64,000 nucleotides of DNA. Origin: a virus. A program made the position numbers and the translations under genes. The DNA is taken from IMG/VR virus record IMGVR_UViG_3300032032_000003, positions 1 to 64,000 of that record. One strand, given 5' to 3'. How positions within the stretch are numbered: the first letter of the stretch is position 1; each line of letters opens with the position of its first letter. This document shows, one piece after another, positions 1-7,982 of the stretch. The notes beneath the pieces were generated by a model. It was given only the letters and a program-made list of their open reading frames with translations, was not told the origin of the DNA and searched no databases.

Positions 1-1912
1 CTACTAAATCTACTGTATTATTAGCATCTTGATAAGTTGCTGTAATACCTGTTTCAGTGTTAGAACTAAACATAGCTCCTACTGTGTCCGCTACAACCTC
101 ACTTAAATCTATGTTAGCAGTACCATCAAATGATACTCCATGGATTGTTCGTGCTGTTGCTAACGCTGTTGCCGTAGCTGCTAAGCCAACGGCTATATTG
201 GCTGTTCCATCAAATGATGTTCCGCCAATTGTTCTTGCTGTTTCTAATGCTGTTGCTGTTGCTGCATTTCCTGTGGTAGATCCTGAAGATCCACTTACGT
301 TTCCTGTTACGTTACCAGTCAAAGCTCCTGCAAACAATGTTGATGTTAGTAAACCAGAGCTAGGATTATATGTTAATCCTGTATCTGTTTCTATACCTTG
401 TCCGCCTGTTGCTCCGTCTATGAATGTAGGGTAAACTGTTTCGTCTGTACTATTGTTAGCACTAGCCGTAACATTTGTTGCAGTTGTAGCTGTTGTTGCT
501 GTATCTGCATTACCTGTAACATTTCCTGTAACGTTTCCTTCTAAGTTTGCTACTAAGGTGCCTGTTGTAATTGTTAAATTACCTGTACTTGCACCCGTAA
601 AGGACCCTGTTCCTACTGTAAATTTATCTGCACTTTCATCATAACCGATGAACGCATTATCTGCACTACCTCGTTCTATAACTAGACCGGCATCATTACC
701 AGGTGTTCCTGATGTGCCGTTTGCTAGTTCAATCAGCGCGTCTGAAATAAGTGAATTAGTTGAAGCTAAAGTTGATGTTGTACCATTAACTGTTAAGTCT
801 CCACTAAGTGTTAAATCTGCGAATGTGACATCAGAGTCTGTTGCTACTGCTTGTCCTATTGCTATTGTTGCTGTTGAACCTTCTGCTGGAGTATGTGTTA
901 TTGTAACACCTGTTCCTGCAGACGCGTCTGTCATATAATTTCCTGTTGTATCAGTTCCTAGGGCGACACTATTAGCTGCTATAGTTAATGCTGTTGCAAC
1001 ATTTGCAGAGCCATCAACTGAACCTGTACCTGTAACATCACCTGTAAAGGATAATGTTCTGGCCGTTGTCCAGGAAGCTGCTGTTCCTGTTGTGTTCTGA
1101 TTAAGTGTTCCTACTGTAAAGTCTAAAGTTCCGTCTCCGTCTTCATACGCTACTGTAATACCACTTTCAGTATTTGAGCTAACCATTGCTCCAACAGTAT
1201 CTTGGACTACTTCAGTTAAATCTATGTTAGCTGTACCATCAAATGATACTCCATGGATTGTTCTGCCAGTAGCTAAAGCTGTAGCTGTAGCTGCGTTACC
1301 CGTAGTTGATCCTGAAGATCCACTTACGTTACCAGTAACGTTTCCTGTCAATGCTGCTGCAACTGATGTAGTAGTTAGCAAACCTGAGCTTGGATTATAT
1401 GTTAATCCTGTATCTGATTCTACTCCCTGACTTCCTGTTGCTCCATCTGCAAAGAGAGGATAAACTGTTTCGTCTGTACTGTTGTTAGCAGAAACTGTAA
1501 CGTTGTCTGCTGTACCCGTTGTGTCTTGGTTTAGTGTACCTACTGCAATTGTTGTGCCTGATATACTTAACCCTGTTCCAGCGGTTAGCCATTGTGAGGC
1601 TCCTGCTGAATCGTCCCAAAAGACAATTCTGTCTGCGTTGGGATCTGATAAACTTTCAATTCCTAAGTGAGATAAACTGACCGTTGCACTTCCACTTGTT
1701 GCGCCACCTGTCAACCCCGTTCCTGCCACGACTGCTGTAATGTCTCCAGTATTTAATTCTGAATACAAGGCAAGTCTATGCCCGCCTGCTGTTGAGCCGT
1801 CATGTAACCGGATGTGATCTAAAGTAGTATCAACGGAAATTTCGCCTACAGCACCGGTGAACGCGTTATTTTGTGTCGTCGTTCCCCTTCTAAATTGTAC
1901 TTGTGTTGGCAT
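1..1912 (-). CDS. Tail fibre-like protein (partial, C-terminus beyond left edge)
   Basis: The minus strand stays open from an ATG at 1910-1912 to position 1, so this is the N-terminal part (over 636 codons) of a longer protein. It begins MPTQVQFRRGTTTQNN, an N-terminal type seen in phage tail fibres, and continues with repeats of the form TARTIxGxSFDGTANI and GNVTGNVSGSSG, common in fibre shafts. Its first 45 residues closely match the 73-residue protein encoded just upstream. By homology and position it should be a distal tail fibre for host recognition. The plus-strand ORFs here are its shadows. The length of the missing part cannot be judged. Confidence 0.85.
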   Translation of the reverse strand, partial: MPTQVQFRRGTTTQNNAFTGAVGEISVDTTLDHIRLHDGSTAGGHRLALYSELNTGDITAVVAGTGLTGGATSGSATVSLSHLGIESLSDPNADRIVFWDDSAGASQWLTAGTGLSISGTTIAVGTLNQDTTGTADNVTVSANNSTDETVYPLFADGATGSQGVESDTGLTYNPSSGLLTTTSVAAALTGNVTGNVSGSSGSTTGNAATATALATGRTIHGVSFDGTANIDLTEVVQDTVGAMVSSNTESGITVAYEDGDGTLDFTVGTLNQNTTGTAASWTTARTLSFTGDVTGTGSVDGSANVATALTIAANSVALGTDTTGNYMTDASAGTGVTITHTPAEGSTATIAIGQAVATDSDVTFADLTLSGDLTVNGTTSTLASTNSLISDALIELANGTSGTPGNDAGLVIERGSADNAFIGYDESADKFTVGTGSFTGASTGNLTITTGTLVANLEGNVTGNVTGNADTATTATTATNVTASANNSTDETVYPTFIDGATGGQGIETDTGLTYNPSSGLLTSTLFAGALTGNVTGNVSGSSGSTTGNAATATALETARTIGGTSFDGTANIAVGLAATATALATARTIHGVSFDGTANIDLSEVVADTVGAMFSSNTETGITATYQDANNTVDLV

Positions 1913-1925
1913 TGTTTTCTCCTAT

Positions 1926-2147
1926 TTAATATGTTCCGCCATCTATTGTACCGGATACATTCCCGCCTGGAATGTTTCCGGAAATATTTGCAGCCGATGC
2001 GAGCATCATCTCGGTACCGCCTGCTGTGCTTCCATCATGGACCCTAATAGCATTGTTAGTAGTATTAATAGAAACCTCACCTGCCGCACCTGTGAACGAA
2101 TTGTTCTGGGCTGCTGTGCCTCTCCTAAATTGTACTGTAACTGCCAT
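1926..2147 (-). CDS. Short fibre-like protein, truncated paralogue of the following fibre N-terminus
   Basis: This 73-residue protein starts MAVTVQFRRGTAAQNNSF and is about 70% identical by eye over 45 residues to the start of the large fibre gene that follows 13 bases later. After residue 45 it diverges into a Gly/Asn-rich stretch ending TIDGGTY, an ending shared with the proteins at 2861-4171 and 4207-4449. It looks like a duplicated fibre N-terminal domain closed by a short tail. A role as a small virion cap or fibre connector is only a guess. The duplication itself is directly visible. Confidence 0.7.
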   Translation of the reverse strand: MAVTVQFRRGTAAQNNSFTGAAGEVSINTTNNAIRVHDGSTAGGTEMMLASAANISGNIPGGNVSGTIDGGTY

Positions 2148-2173
2148 AGTTCTCTCCTAATTTTCTATGTTGG

Positions 2174-2509
2174 TTATGATAAAGCGCCTAAGTCTTCAGT
2201 AGCGACCCGCATCTTAATAGTAGGATTAACAGAAGTGTAGTCCCCTTTTAAGTCATAGATTTTATCTATTAACTGTCCAAAGGCATCTTCACTTAATGCG
2301 TTTGCAACACTTCCATAATCTCCACTTGGGAAGATTAAGGATTGGTCTGCTTCAGTATAATTAGAAACGTTAATAATGGAATCGCTTGAATCCCTAACGT
2401 AGATCTTTTTATCTGCGGTATTTAATGCAACTTCTCCGACTGCGAGATCTGAGGTTGTTGGTGCATCACTTGCCGTTTCAGACTTTTTGATCTTAATTAC
2501 TACTGCCAT
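2174..2509 (-). CDS. Small virion structural-type protein
   Basis: The 111-residue protein opens with MAVVIKIKKSETASDAPTTSDLAVGEVALNTADKKIYVRD. This 'xIxIKrS...P..sdL..GE.alNt.dkkiYvrd' pattern begins many phage fibre and baseplate decoration proteins, including the 436-residue protein upstream. The rest is acidic and shows no motif I recognise. It lies inside the minus-strand fibre cluster, one base after the stop of the coiled-coil gene, so it is probably cotranscribed and virion-associated. The function is inferred from the N-terminus and neighbours only. Confidence 0.65.
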   Translation of the reverse strand: MAVVIKIKKSETASDAPTTSDLAVGEVALNTADKKIYVRDSSDSIINVSNYTEADQSLIFPSGDYGSVANALSEDAFGQLIDKIYDLKGDYTSVNPTIKMRVATEDLGALS

Positions 2510-2510
2510 G

Positions 2511-2840
2511 TTATTTCTCCTCTATAAATTGTCCAGATGAGTCTCTTTGTTTTTGTGAACCTGGCCTTTGGTTAACCCTCATTTTTGGTTTAGGTTGTTC
2601 CTTTTTAGGTTCAGGGGCAGGTGTAGGTGCTGCTTCTTTCTTGGGTGTCATTGCTGCTCCTCCAAAACCTCCGCCATCTTGCACCTGCTGTTCCTGTTGT
2701 ACCTTTGCCACATTCGCTGTTTCCAAAAGACTTAATCTAGTTTTTAATAAAATGTTTTCCGCTTGTAACTCGTTGACTTTCGCCGCTAAGTTTTTAATAT
2801 ATTCATTAATTAAATCACTTTGATCATTTTGTTGTGTCAT
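2511..2840 (-). CDS. Coiled-coil, Pro/Lys-rich tail protein
   Basis: The first 50 residues form a heptad-patterned helix (INEYIKNLAAKVNELQAENILLKTRLSLLE), a likely trimeric or dimeric coiled coil. A Gln/Gly linker follows, then a Pro-Ala-Lys-rich basic tail ending SSGQFIEEK. The layout suggests a small adaptor or assembly factor for the neighbouring fibres, but I recognise no family. It sits between two fibre-type genes and shares their strand with minimal spacing. Confidence concerns the gene being real rather than its role. Confidence 0.6.
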   Translation of the reverse strand: MTQQNDQSDLINEYIKNLAAKVNELQAENILLKTRLSLLETANVAKVQQEQQVQDGGGFGGAAMTPKKEAAPTPAPEPKKEQPKPKMRVNQRPGSQKQRDSSGQFIEEK

Positions 2841-2860
2841 ATCATTCCCTATAATTTAAA

Positions 2861-4171
2861 TTAGTATGAACCACCATCTAAGGTATTAGTCCATGCTGGT
2901 GTCCCACTATTAGAATACATAATGTATCCATTGGTACCTGCTGCAGTTGCTTGTATAGCTCCTGCTCCGTTACCATATAGTACACCATTGCTTGTAAAAG
3001 TGCTCACGCCCGTACCACCGTCTGCTACTACTAGATCAGTAATGCCAGTAATTGAACCACCTGTAATTGCTACACTGGAATCTTCCAAGTGAGCAACAAG
3101 AGTAGCTACTGCATAACCTGTTCCACCAGTATTAACTGTTGTGGTTGGAGCTGCTTGGTTGTCTTTAAAGAGTTTCCACTTACCTGAATCGGAAGCGTCT
3201 CTATATAAACCACCATATAAGTCTTGTGAACCTGAAGTATCATATAGGCCATATAAACCGAGGTCAACAGCGTCAGAGCTGTTATTGCCGGAGCCTAATA
3301 TAATAAGTGGATCAGCAACACTTAAGGTTGTGGAATCAACTGTTGTTGTTGTTCCTGAAACTGTTAGGTTACCACCAATTGTTACGTTGTTTGGTAATCC
3401 AATAGTTATAGTATTGTTTGAAACTGTTGTTTCAACTTCATTGGCCGTTCCTGCAAAGTTGAATGTATCTGTTCCCACCGTTAAGGTGTCATCAGATCCT
3501 GAATCGGCTCCAATTGTCAGTGTTGAACTGGTTGCTGCTGTAGTGGCCGCTGTTATACGTCCTTGAGCATCAACTGTTATTACTGGAATTGCTGCACTTG
3601 ATCCATAAGACGCTGCTGTAACTGCTGTATTATCTAGAGTAGCTGTAACTGTTGTTCCAGAAGCACTTGTAGAAATACCTGTGCCCCCTGCAATAGTTAA
3701 AGATTCTGAATCTAGATCTACATCTATAGTACCGGAGTCAGACGTTACGTCCATATCCTGTGCTGTTACTTGAGCATCCACATAAGCCTTCACAGACTGC
3801 TGTGTTGGAATCAACGTAGCACTGTTGGAAGCCATATTGTCTTCATCAACGAATGCTGTTGCTGTTATTGTTCCATCACTTAGCGATCCAAAAGTTACTG
3901 TGCCAGCCGCAAAGTTACCACTACCATCTCTCTTTACAAGAGTGCTAGCTGTATTTGCTGTTGCTGCTGCATCAATAATATCAGTGTAGTATTTACCGCC
4001 AACCGATTGTATTACTTCCGACCCACCTGAGTTAATGGAACTAATATAAAGTTTGGCTGCTGCACCACTGCCTGATCTATCTTCAGAGTACGCTAATTCA
4101 GCTTCAACCAAATCAGTAGTTGCTGGGGCTGCTGAGCCCGTGCTTCTTTTAATTTGAATTGTTGTTGCCAT
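2861..4171 (-). CDS. Tail fibre / virion structural protein
   Basis: The 436-residue protein starts MATTIQIKRSTGSAAPATTDLVEAELAYSED, the N-terminal signature of many T4-like marine fibre proteins. The body is rich in Gly, Ser, Thr, Val and Ala with beta-type repeats such as DNTAVTAASYGSSAAIPVITVDAQGRI, and residues ~260-300 (NVTIGGNLTVSGTTTTV) are a common fibre shaft motif. It ends TNTLDGGSY, close to the TIDGG(T/S)(Y/F) ends of two neighbours. A structural fibre role follows from composition and context. The receptor cannot be inferred. Confidence 0.75.
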   Translation of the reverse strand: MATTIQIKRSTGSAAPATTDLVEAELAYSEDRSGSGAAAKLYISSINSGGSEVIQSVGGKYYTDIIDAAATANTASTLVKRDGSGNFAAGTVTFGSLSDGTITATAFVDEDNMASNSATLIPTQQSVKAYVDAQVTAQDMDVTSDSGTIDVDLDSESLTIAGGTGISTSASGTTVTATLDNTAVTAASYGSSAAIPVITVDAQGRITAATTAATSSTLTIGADSGSDDTLTVGTDTFNFAGTANEVETTVSNNTITIGLPNNVTIGGNLTVSGTTTTVDSTTLSVADPLIILGSGNNSSDAVDLGLYGLYDTSGSQDLYGGLYRDASDSGKWKLFKDNQAAPTTTVNTGGTGYAVATLVAHLEDSSVAITGGSITGITDLVVADGGTGVSTFTSNGVLYGNGAGAIQATAAGTNGYIMYSNSGTPAWTNTLDGGSY

Positions 4172-4206
4172 TTAATTTCTCCTAGTTAAATGTTTTGTTA
4201 TTGTGA

Positions 4207-4449
4207 CTAAAATGTCCCACCATCGATTGTAGTTGGGGGTGCTGCATACAATGTTTGCGCCACCCACTTATTTACTGTCGTATCATAAACTAATGTATAA
4301 CCATCCTGTACACCAGATGTATCTACACTTGATAGATCATCTAATGAAGTCCCCACTTTAGCAGAAGTAGTTTGTGTTGTAACAACACGCGCGGCTCCTA
4401 AACCTACGTTTACCTTTAGTCCGGACTGCGGTGTAACTGTTACTGCCAT
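4207..4449 (-). CDS. Short tail fibre-associated protein with DGGTF C-terminus
   Basis: The 80-residue protein has a short beta-rich body and a phrase common near the ends of phage fibre proteins (DGYTLVYDTTVNKWVAQTL). It ends TIDGGTF. It lies between a BppU-like small protein and the 436-residue fibre, all on the minus strand, most likely in one late transcript from the promoter at 4826-4833. The shared C-terminal tag hints that these proteins meet a common partner or are cut or capped alike, which is unproven. No family is recognised. Confidence 0.6.
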   Translation of the reverse strand: MAVTVTPQSGLKVNVGLGAARVVTTQTTSAKVGTSLDDLSSVDTSGVQDGYTLVYDTTVNKWVAQTLYAAPPTTIDGGTF

Positions 4450-4457
4450 CTATCCTC

Positions 4458-4796
4458 CTACGCTGCTTTTGTTACCTGTGGGGTTACTGTTACGAGGCCT
4501 TCTAATACTCTAAGAGTTTCCACAGGATCTGTTCCTGTGATCTCTACATCATATACATACCGCCCTGCTTTAACCGTTGTGGTTTGAGCTGCGGTCAATG
4601 AGATTGTTACTTCGCCTGTTGCATCTACTTTTGCCGTAGTAAAGTCCGTTTTGGTCGTCCCCTCGTATGATTTTCTCATTTGTGATGCTATTGTATAATT
4701 CGCTAAATTTTTGGCTGAATTATCATCATTCGTGAGATTAATCGTCAGACTAAACGTCGTACCTTGGTCAATAGTTATATTTTGTACTGTGGCCAT
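4458..4796 (-). CDS. Small beta-rich baseplate/tail protein (BppU N-domain-like)
   Basis: The 112-residue protein starts MATVQNITIDQGTTFSLTINLTNDDNSAKNLANYTIASQMRKSY. The pattern 'i.qGttf...i...d..g...dLtgyt...qirksy' is typical of small phage baseplate proteins with a BppU-like N-terminal beta-sandwich. The C-terminal half (YVYDVEITGTDPVETLRVLEGLVTVTP) is the usual second part of this small domain. It is the first gene of the minus-strand fibre operon, about 30 bases from a late promoter (4826-4833), with a GAG-type ribosome site before the ATG. Confidence 0.65.
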   Translation of the reverse strand: MATVQNITIDQGTTFSLTINLTNDDNSAKNLANYTIASQMRKSYEGTTKTDFTTAKVDATGEVTISLTAAQTTTVKAGRYVYDVEITGTDPVETLRVLEGLVTVTPQVTKAA

Positions 4797-4825
4797 CTCG
4801 CAATCTCTAAAACTGTTGTTTATCT

Positions 4826-4833
4826 TATTTATA
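4826..4833 (-). promoter_or_regulatory. T4-type late promoter TATAAATA (minus strand)
   Basis: The minus strand reads TATAAATA here, the exact late promoter core of T4-like phages. The predicted start (six bases past the core) lies near 4820, leaving a leader of about 24 bases to the ATG at 4796. It overlaps by four bases the plus-strand copy at 4830-4837. Confidence 0.7.
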
Positions 4834-4837
4834 AATA
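4830..4837 (+). promoter_or_regulatory. T4-type late promoter TATAAATA (plus strand)
   Basis: Exact TATAAATA reading toward the glycosyltransferase cluster. The predicted start near 4843 falls just inside the annotated ATG at 4841, so translation may begin at the second ATG (4850) or on a nearly leaderless message. It shares four bases with the divergent minus-strand promoter. Confidence 0.65.
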
Positions 4838-4840
4838 TTA

Positions 4841-5515
4841 ATGATTACAATGAAAACTATTTTAACATTAAAATATGGTGACAAATATGATGCAAATGCC
4901 GTCAATTCAATCTATGAACATACTGAAGGCAAGTTTAATTATGTATGTGTAACTGATGATCCAAAGGACTTGGATCCTAATATACAAGTTATTTATATGG
5001 ATAATGAACCCGACCCAGGGTGTATGGAGAAATTAAATCTATTTAAACATAATGATTTAGGAACCATACTATACCTAGACTTAGACGTTAGAATTCAGAA
5101 GCCAATTGATCATTTGTTTGATTTATACAACGGAACACCCTTAATAATATGGACGTGGTGGAAAGATAAAGGTATAAAACAAATGAACATCCATGATTTT
5201 CCGTATAGATCAGACTTTCCACTAAGCAATTTCAACTCAAGTGTAATGCTTTGGGAAGATCTAACACATATTTACGAATATTATAATAAGAAAAAGGATG
5301 AATATATAGTAAAGTATCCTAATGGAGATGATACGTTTTTATATCATGAAGGGTTTACATTTGAACACTTACCAGAACATGAAGTGTATTCATATCTATT
5401 TGCAGGAAGAAAATATAGACCTGAATACTCGATATGTATATTAAATGGGCTAACACACTGGCCGGAGATTGAAAAAGAATATGATGAATTTTGTTTGCAT
5501 CAAATGGGGCACTAA
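4841..5515 (+). CDS. DxD glycosyltransferase-like protein
   Basis: The 224-residue protein has an N-terminal strand-helix (LTLKYGDKYDANAVNSIYEHT), then VCVTDDPKDLDPNIQV, and a metal-binding-type DxD at residues 80-82 (YLDLDV), in the order of small GT-A/GT8-like transferases. It is the shortest member of a local family with the genes at 5481, 7972 and 8789, sharing 'KWG.KY...VN..Y', 'CfTD.PkgL' and 'fDLDvii'. It lacks the longer middle region of its paralogues. The donor and acceptor are unknown. Virion or host surface glycans, or modified DNA bases, are possible targets. Start choice is uncertain because the late promoter nearly abuts the ATG. Confidence 0.7.
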   Translation: MITMKTILTLKYGDKYDANAVNSIYEHTEGKFNYVCVTDDPKDLDPNIQVIYMDNEPDPGCMEKLNLFKHNDLGTILYLDLDVRIQKPIDHLFDLYNGTPLIIWTWWKDKGIKQMNIHDFPYRSDFPLSNFNSSVMLWEDLTHIYEYYNKKKDEYIVKYPNGDDTFLYHEGFTFEHLPEHEVYSYLFAGRKYRPEYSICILNGLTHWPEIEKEYDEFCLHQMGH

Positions 5516-6248
5516 ATACTCGCCCGAATATGTAAATAACCTGTATCGTATGGTGCAGGAAAACTACCACAAAGAGTTTACCTTTACATGTTTTACTGAC
5601 GAGCCGAAAGGTTTAAAATGTTCTACGGAAAAAATACCAGATATAGAACCGCTACATCCTAAGTATTGGTTTGGAAAAGAGAATTATTGTTGGGACAGAG
5701 CCAAGTTTCTTGTGTTTAACTCTCACGAATGGCTTGGATTTGTAGGGAAATGGACCTACTTTGACCTTGACGTAATAATACAAAACGACATAACCGACTT
5801 AGACGAACTCGCTTTAAAACCTAGAATTGTACATAGCACTTGGCAAGACCCTAGGCATAAACACGATAGAAAATTTATAGAAGTTCGTGGTACATACTTT
5901 AATTCAAGTATGATGTGTTGGAACATGGATCAATGTCAACATATATTTGATGATGCGTTAGTTGAAGAGCAACAAATTTTTAGAACGTTCTTTAAAGGGA
6001 CAGATAACTATCACTATTGGAGACAAAGAGAATTTTGGACTAACATACCTTACGAATGGTCGTACTCTTACAATAGAGGAATGCGTTATCCGGACGATTT
6101 AGAACGACATAAATATAGAGAAAGCTGTAAACTTTGTATATTCAATACGGACTTAACTCCGCATCCGATAGCAAAGGGACAGATTAAAATTGATGAATTA
6201 CAAGATGAGAAACTTTTGAGACTTTGGCATGGTAACACTAATAGCTAA
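5481..6248 (+). CDS. DxD glycosyltransferase-like protein
   Basis: From ATG 5481 the protein is 255 residues. An in-frame TTG at 5469 lies too close to the GGAG at 5463-5466 to be the start, and its paralogues also begin M-x-x-[IV]-V-C. Landmarks are KWGTKYSPEYVNNLY (residues 9-23), CFTDEPKGLKC (37-47) and FDLDVIIQND (94-103) with DxD at 95-97. The C-terminal part (FFKGTDNYHYW, SYSYNRGMRYPDD, LCIFNTD) is closely shared with the protein at 7972-8784, so the two are recent duplicates. The start overlaps the end of the upstream gene, suggesting translational coupling. Substrate unknown. Confidence 0.72.
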   Translation: MMNFVCIKWGTKYSPEYVNNLYRMVQENYHKEFTFTCFTDEPKGLKCSTEKIPDIEPLHPKYWFGKENYCWDRAKFLVFNSHEWLGFVGKWTYFDLDVIIQNDITDLDELALKPRIVHSTWQDPRHKHDRKFIEVRGTYFNSSMMCWNMDQCQHIFDDALVEEQQIFRTFFKGTDNYHYWRQREFWTNIPYEWSYSYNRGMRYPDDLERHKYRESCKLCIFNTDLTPHPIAKGQIKIDELQDEKLLRLWHGNTNS

Positions 6249-7767
6249 TCAGCTAGACAGCAATTATAGTCAACGACATATAAACGCTTTTTATACTCAG
6301 GCGAAGAAACTGATTATAGAACCCTTTGACTTCATTGTCTTTACCAACGATGATGAAATGAAGTTGTTAGAAACCACTAAGAAGAAAGAAGGTTATATAC
6401 AAGGCATAACTTTTCATGTTCCTAAGTATGGAAAAGACTGGTTAGAGATAGACATAATGCAACATACACAACCAGGAGACGTATCCTTATTTGTAACGCC
6501 TAATGTTATACTAAACAATCCTAAAGAATTCTTTAACTATAAGACTAAAGGTATAGATAAATTAATATTAGAAGATGGTAATTTCTGTTATGTTTGTAAT
6601 CGTAATGAACAAGTAGAAAAAATATTAACAAAATGGGATGACATGGAAGACGATATGACATTTCAAAATCATTCATTTACTGATGCCTTTTATAGTAATG
6701 AAGTTCCTGAGTTCTCTTTTATACAAAATACAAATCATAACTATCCAGAAAAGACTGAAGGCGATATAGTTGTATTACCTTATTGGTATGAGGACTTTAC
6801 AAAAGATCAGTTGACATTAGGATACAATAGGGAAACCGATTTATACCCTTATTTACCTGAAAGAGTTGAAATGGAATTATCCAACGGCAAGAAAAACCTA
6901 ACCAGAAGGTTAATAGAACAGAACTTTGACTTTGATTTTATAACAAGATCTAAATTTAAAAGGATTAAACTTATAGGTGAACCCATTACCAATCCAGAAT
7001 TAATTGAAATATGTCAATACTTAATGGCTGATTGGGGCATAGCTATTGATATGGAAACAGAAGCAAAAGAACATGATCTTATATGGTGGAATAATTTGGG
7101 TGTGTTGTTCTATAATAACTTTGTTTCTGAATGGAACGACAAGTTTGATGCGAATGCTAAAAATATTGGCAATATAACTATCCACATAAACACAGCGAAC
7201 CCAGACGAAGAAGTTTTAAAAAGGGCTGACGTATTAATAAAGCAAGGTTGTAGAGTGTTTTGGCATTATACACAGACACATTTATCTCAGGTAGATGATC
7301 TAAAGAAAGCTAAGGCATTATCTAAACAGTATAAATTTACTGGCTTCATATATAAAAATGAAATGAAAGAAGAAGTCAAACCTAAAAAGAAAAAAATTAA
7401 AAAGGAAATGCCTGATTATAGTCTTATAGATTTTCATACACTAAAAACAGTTCAACAAGACGACATATATAAAGAAAGAAAGATTGTTTTTAGTCCACAT
7501 GTTGAATGCGAAGGTAAAGTTAAAAATCAATTTTACTTAGATGCTAATGGAAATGTTTTCCCGTGTAAACATGTAGCATTAAACGTTGCAACAGCACACG
7601 ACTCTCCCGAACATAAAACAGATTTATTATATGATTGGGACAAGAATAATATTAGTAATAATAATTTAGAAACTATATTTACTAATGATTTTTATAAGGG
7701 GTACTTTAATAATTTATTAAAATTGAACCCACAAGTATTACATAATGAACAGGAAGGAATATGTTAA
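6229..7767 (+). CDS. Fusion of GT-like domain and degenerate radical SAM/SPASM-like domain
   Basis: The 512-residue protein seems to have two parts. Residues 1-200 resemble the neighbouring GT-like family (ANQLDSNYSQRHINAFY, FDFIVFTND) but lack a clear DxD. Residues ~230-510 resemble a radical SAM barrel: IKLIGEPITNPELIEICQYL (246-265) matches the usual 'GGEP.l.pel.ei..yl' segment, and YLDANGNVFPCKHVALN (436-452) plus SNNNLETIF (476-484) match SPASM-type ends. The CxxxCxxC cluster motif is absent, so it should not bind the SAM-cleaving cluster. Perhaps it is a carrier or partner protein. It overlaps both neighbours by 7-20 bases. Domain assignment is by eye. Confidence 0.55.
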   Translation: MVTLIANQLDSNYSQRHINAFYTQAKKLIIEPFDFIVFTNDDEMKLLETTKKKEGYIQGITFHVPKYGKDWLEIDIMQHTQPGDVSLFVTPNVILNNPKEFFNYKTKGIDKLILEDGNFCYVCNRNEQVEKILTKWDDMEDDMTFQNHSFTDAFYSNEVPEFSFIQNTNHNYPEKTEGDIVVLPYWYEDFTKDQLTLGYNRETDLYPYLPERVEMELSNGKKNLTRRLIEQNFDFDFITRSKFKRIKLIGEPITNPELIEICQYLMADWGIAIDMETEAKEHDLIWWNNLGVLFYNNFVSEWNDKFDANAKNIGNITIHINTANPDEEVLKRADVLIKQGCRVFWHYTQTHLSQVDDLKKAKALSKQYKFTGFIYKNEMKEEVKPKKKKIKKEMPDYSLIDFHTLKTVQQDDIYKERKIVFSPHVECEGKVKNQFYLDANGNVFPCKHVALNVATAHDSPEHKTDLLYDWDKNNISNNNLETIFTNDFYKGYFNNLLKLNPQVLHNEQEGIC

Positions 7768-7982
7768 AAATAAAAAATGGAATTATAATACAAGGTAGAT
7801 TTGATAATGCAGAAAATGGATTAGTCAAGTTAGTAAGAGAAGCTGCTTTTTCTACTATCATAATACACACAAGCATAAACAGTTACGAAGAAAAATGTCA
7901 GGCTATTGTTGATCAACTCGCAGGTGAAGGATTACAATACGCCAAAAAATATGTTATAGCAAGGTTATCCTATGAGAGTTAA
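7761..7982 (+). CDS. Small protein of unknown function in the glycosyltransferase cluster
   Basis: The 73-residue protein (MLKIKNGIIIQGRFDNAENGLVKLVREAAFSTIIIHTS...) starts after a strong ribosome site (AGGAAGGA at 7751-7758) and overlaps the upstream gene by 7 bases and the downstream one by 11. It looks like a small alpha/beta fold without recognised motifs or membrane segments. Tight coupling to the fusion gene before it and the transferase after it suggests it acts with them, but nothing in the sequence shows how. Confidence 0.6.
   Translation: MLKIKNGIIIQGRFDNAENGLVKLVREAAFSTIIIHTSINSYEEKCQAIVDQLAGEGLQYAKKYVIARLSYES

Noticed and set aside
57-1670. Plus-strand ORFs of 60-130 codons opposite the partial fibre gene
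   Set aside because: They are shadows of the open minus-strand fibre frame, which has a fibre-type N-terminus and family-like repeats; their own translations are low-complexity Val/Ala/Pro strings.
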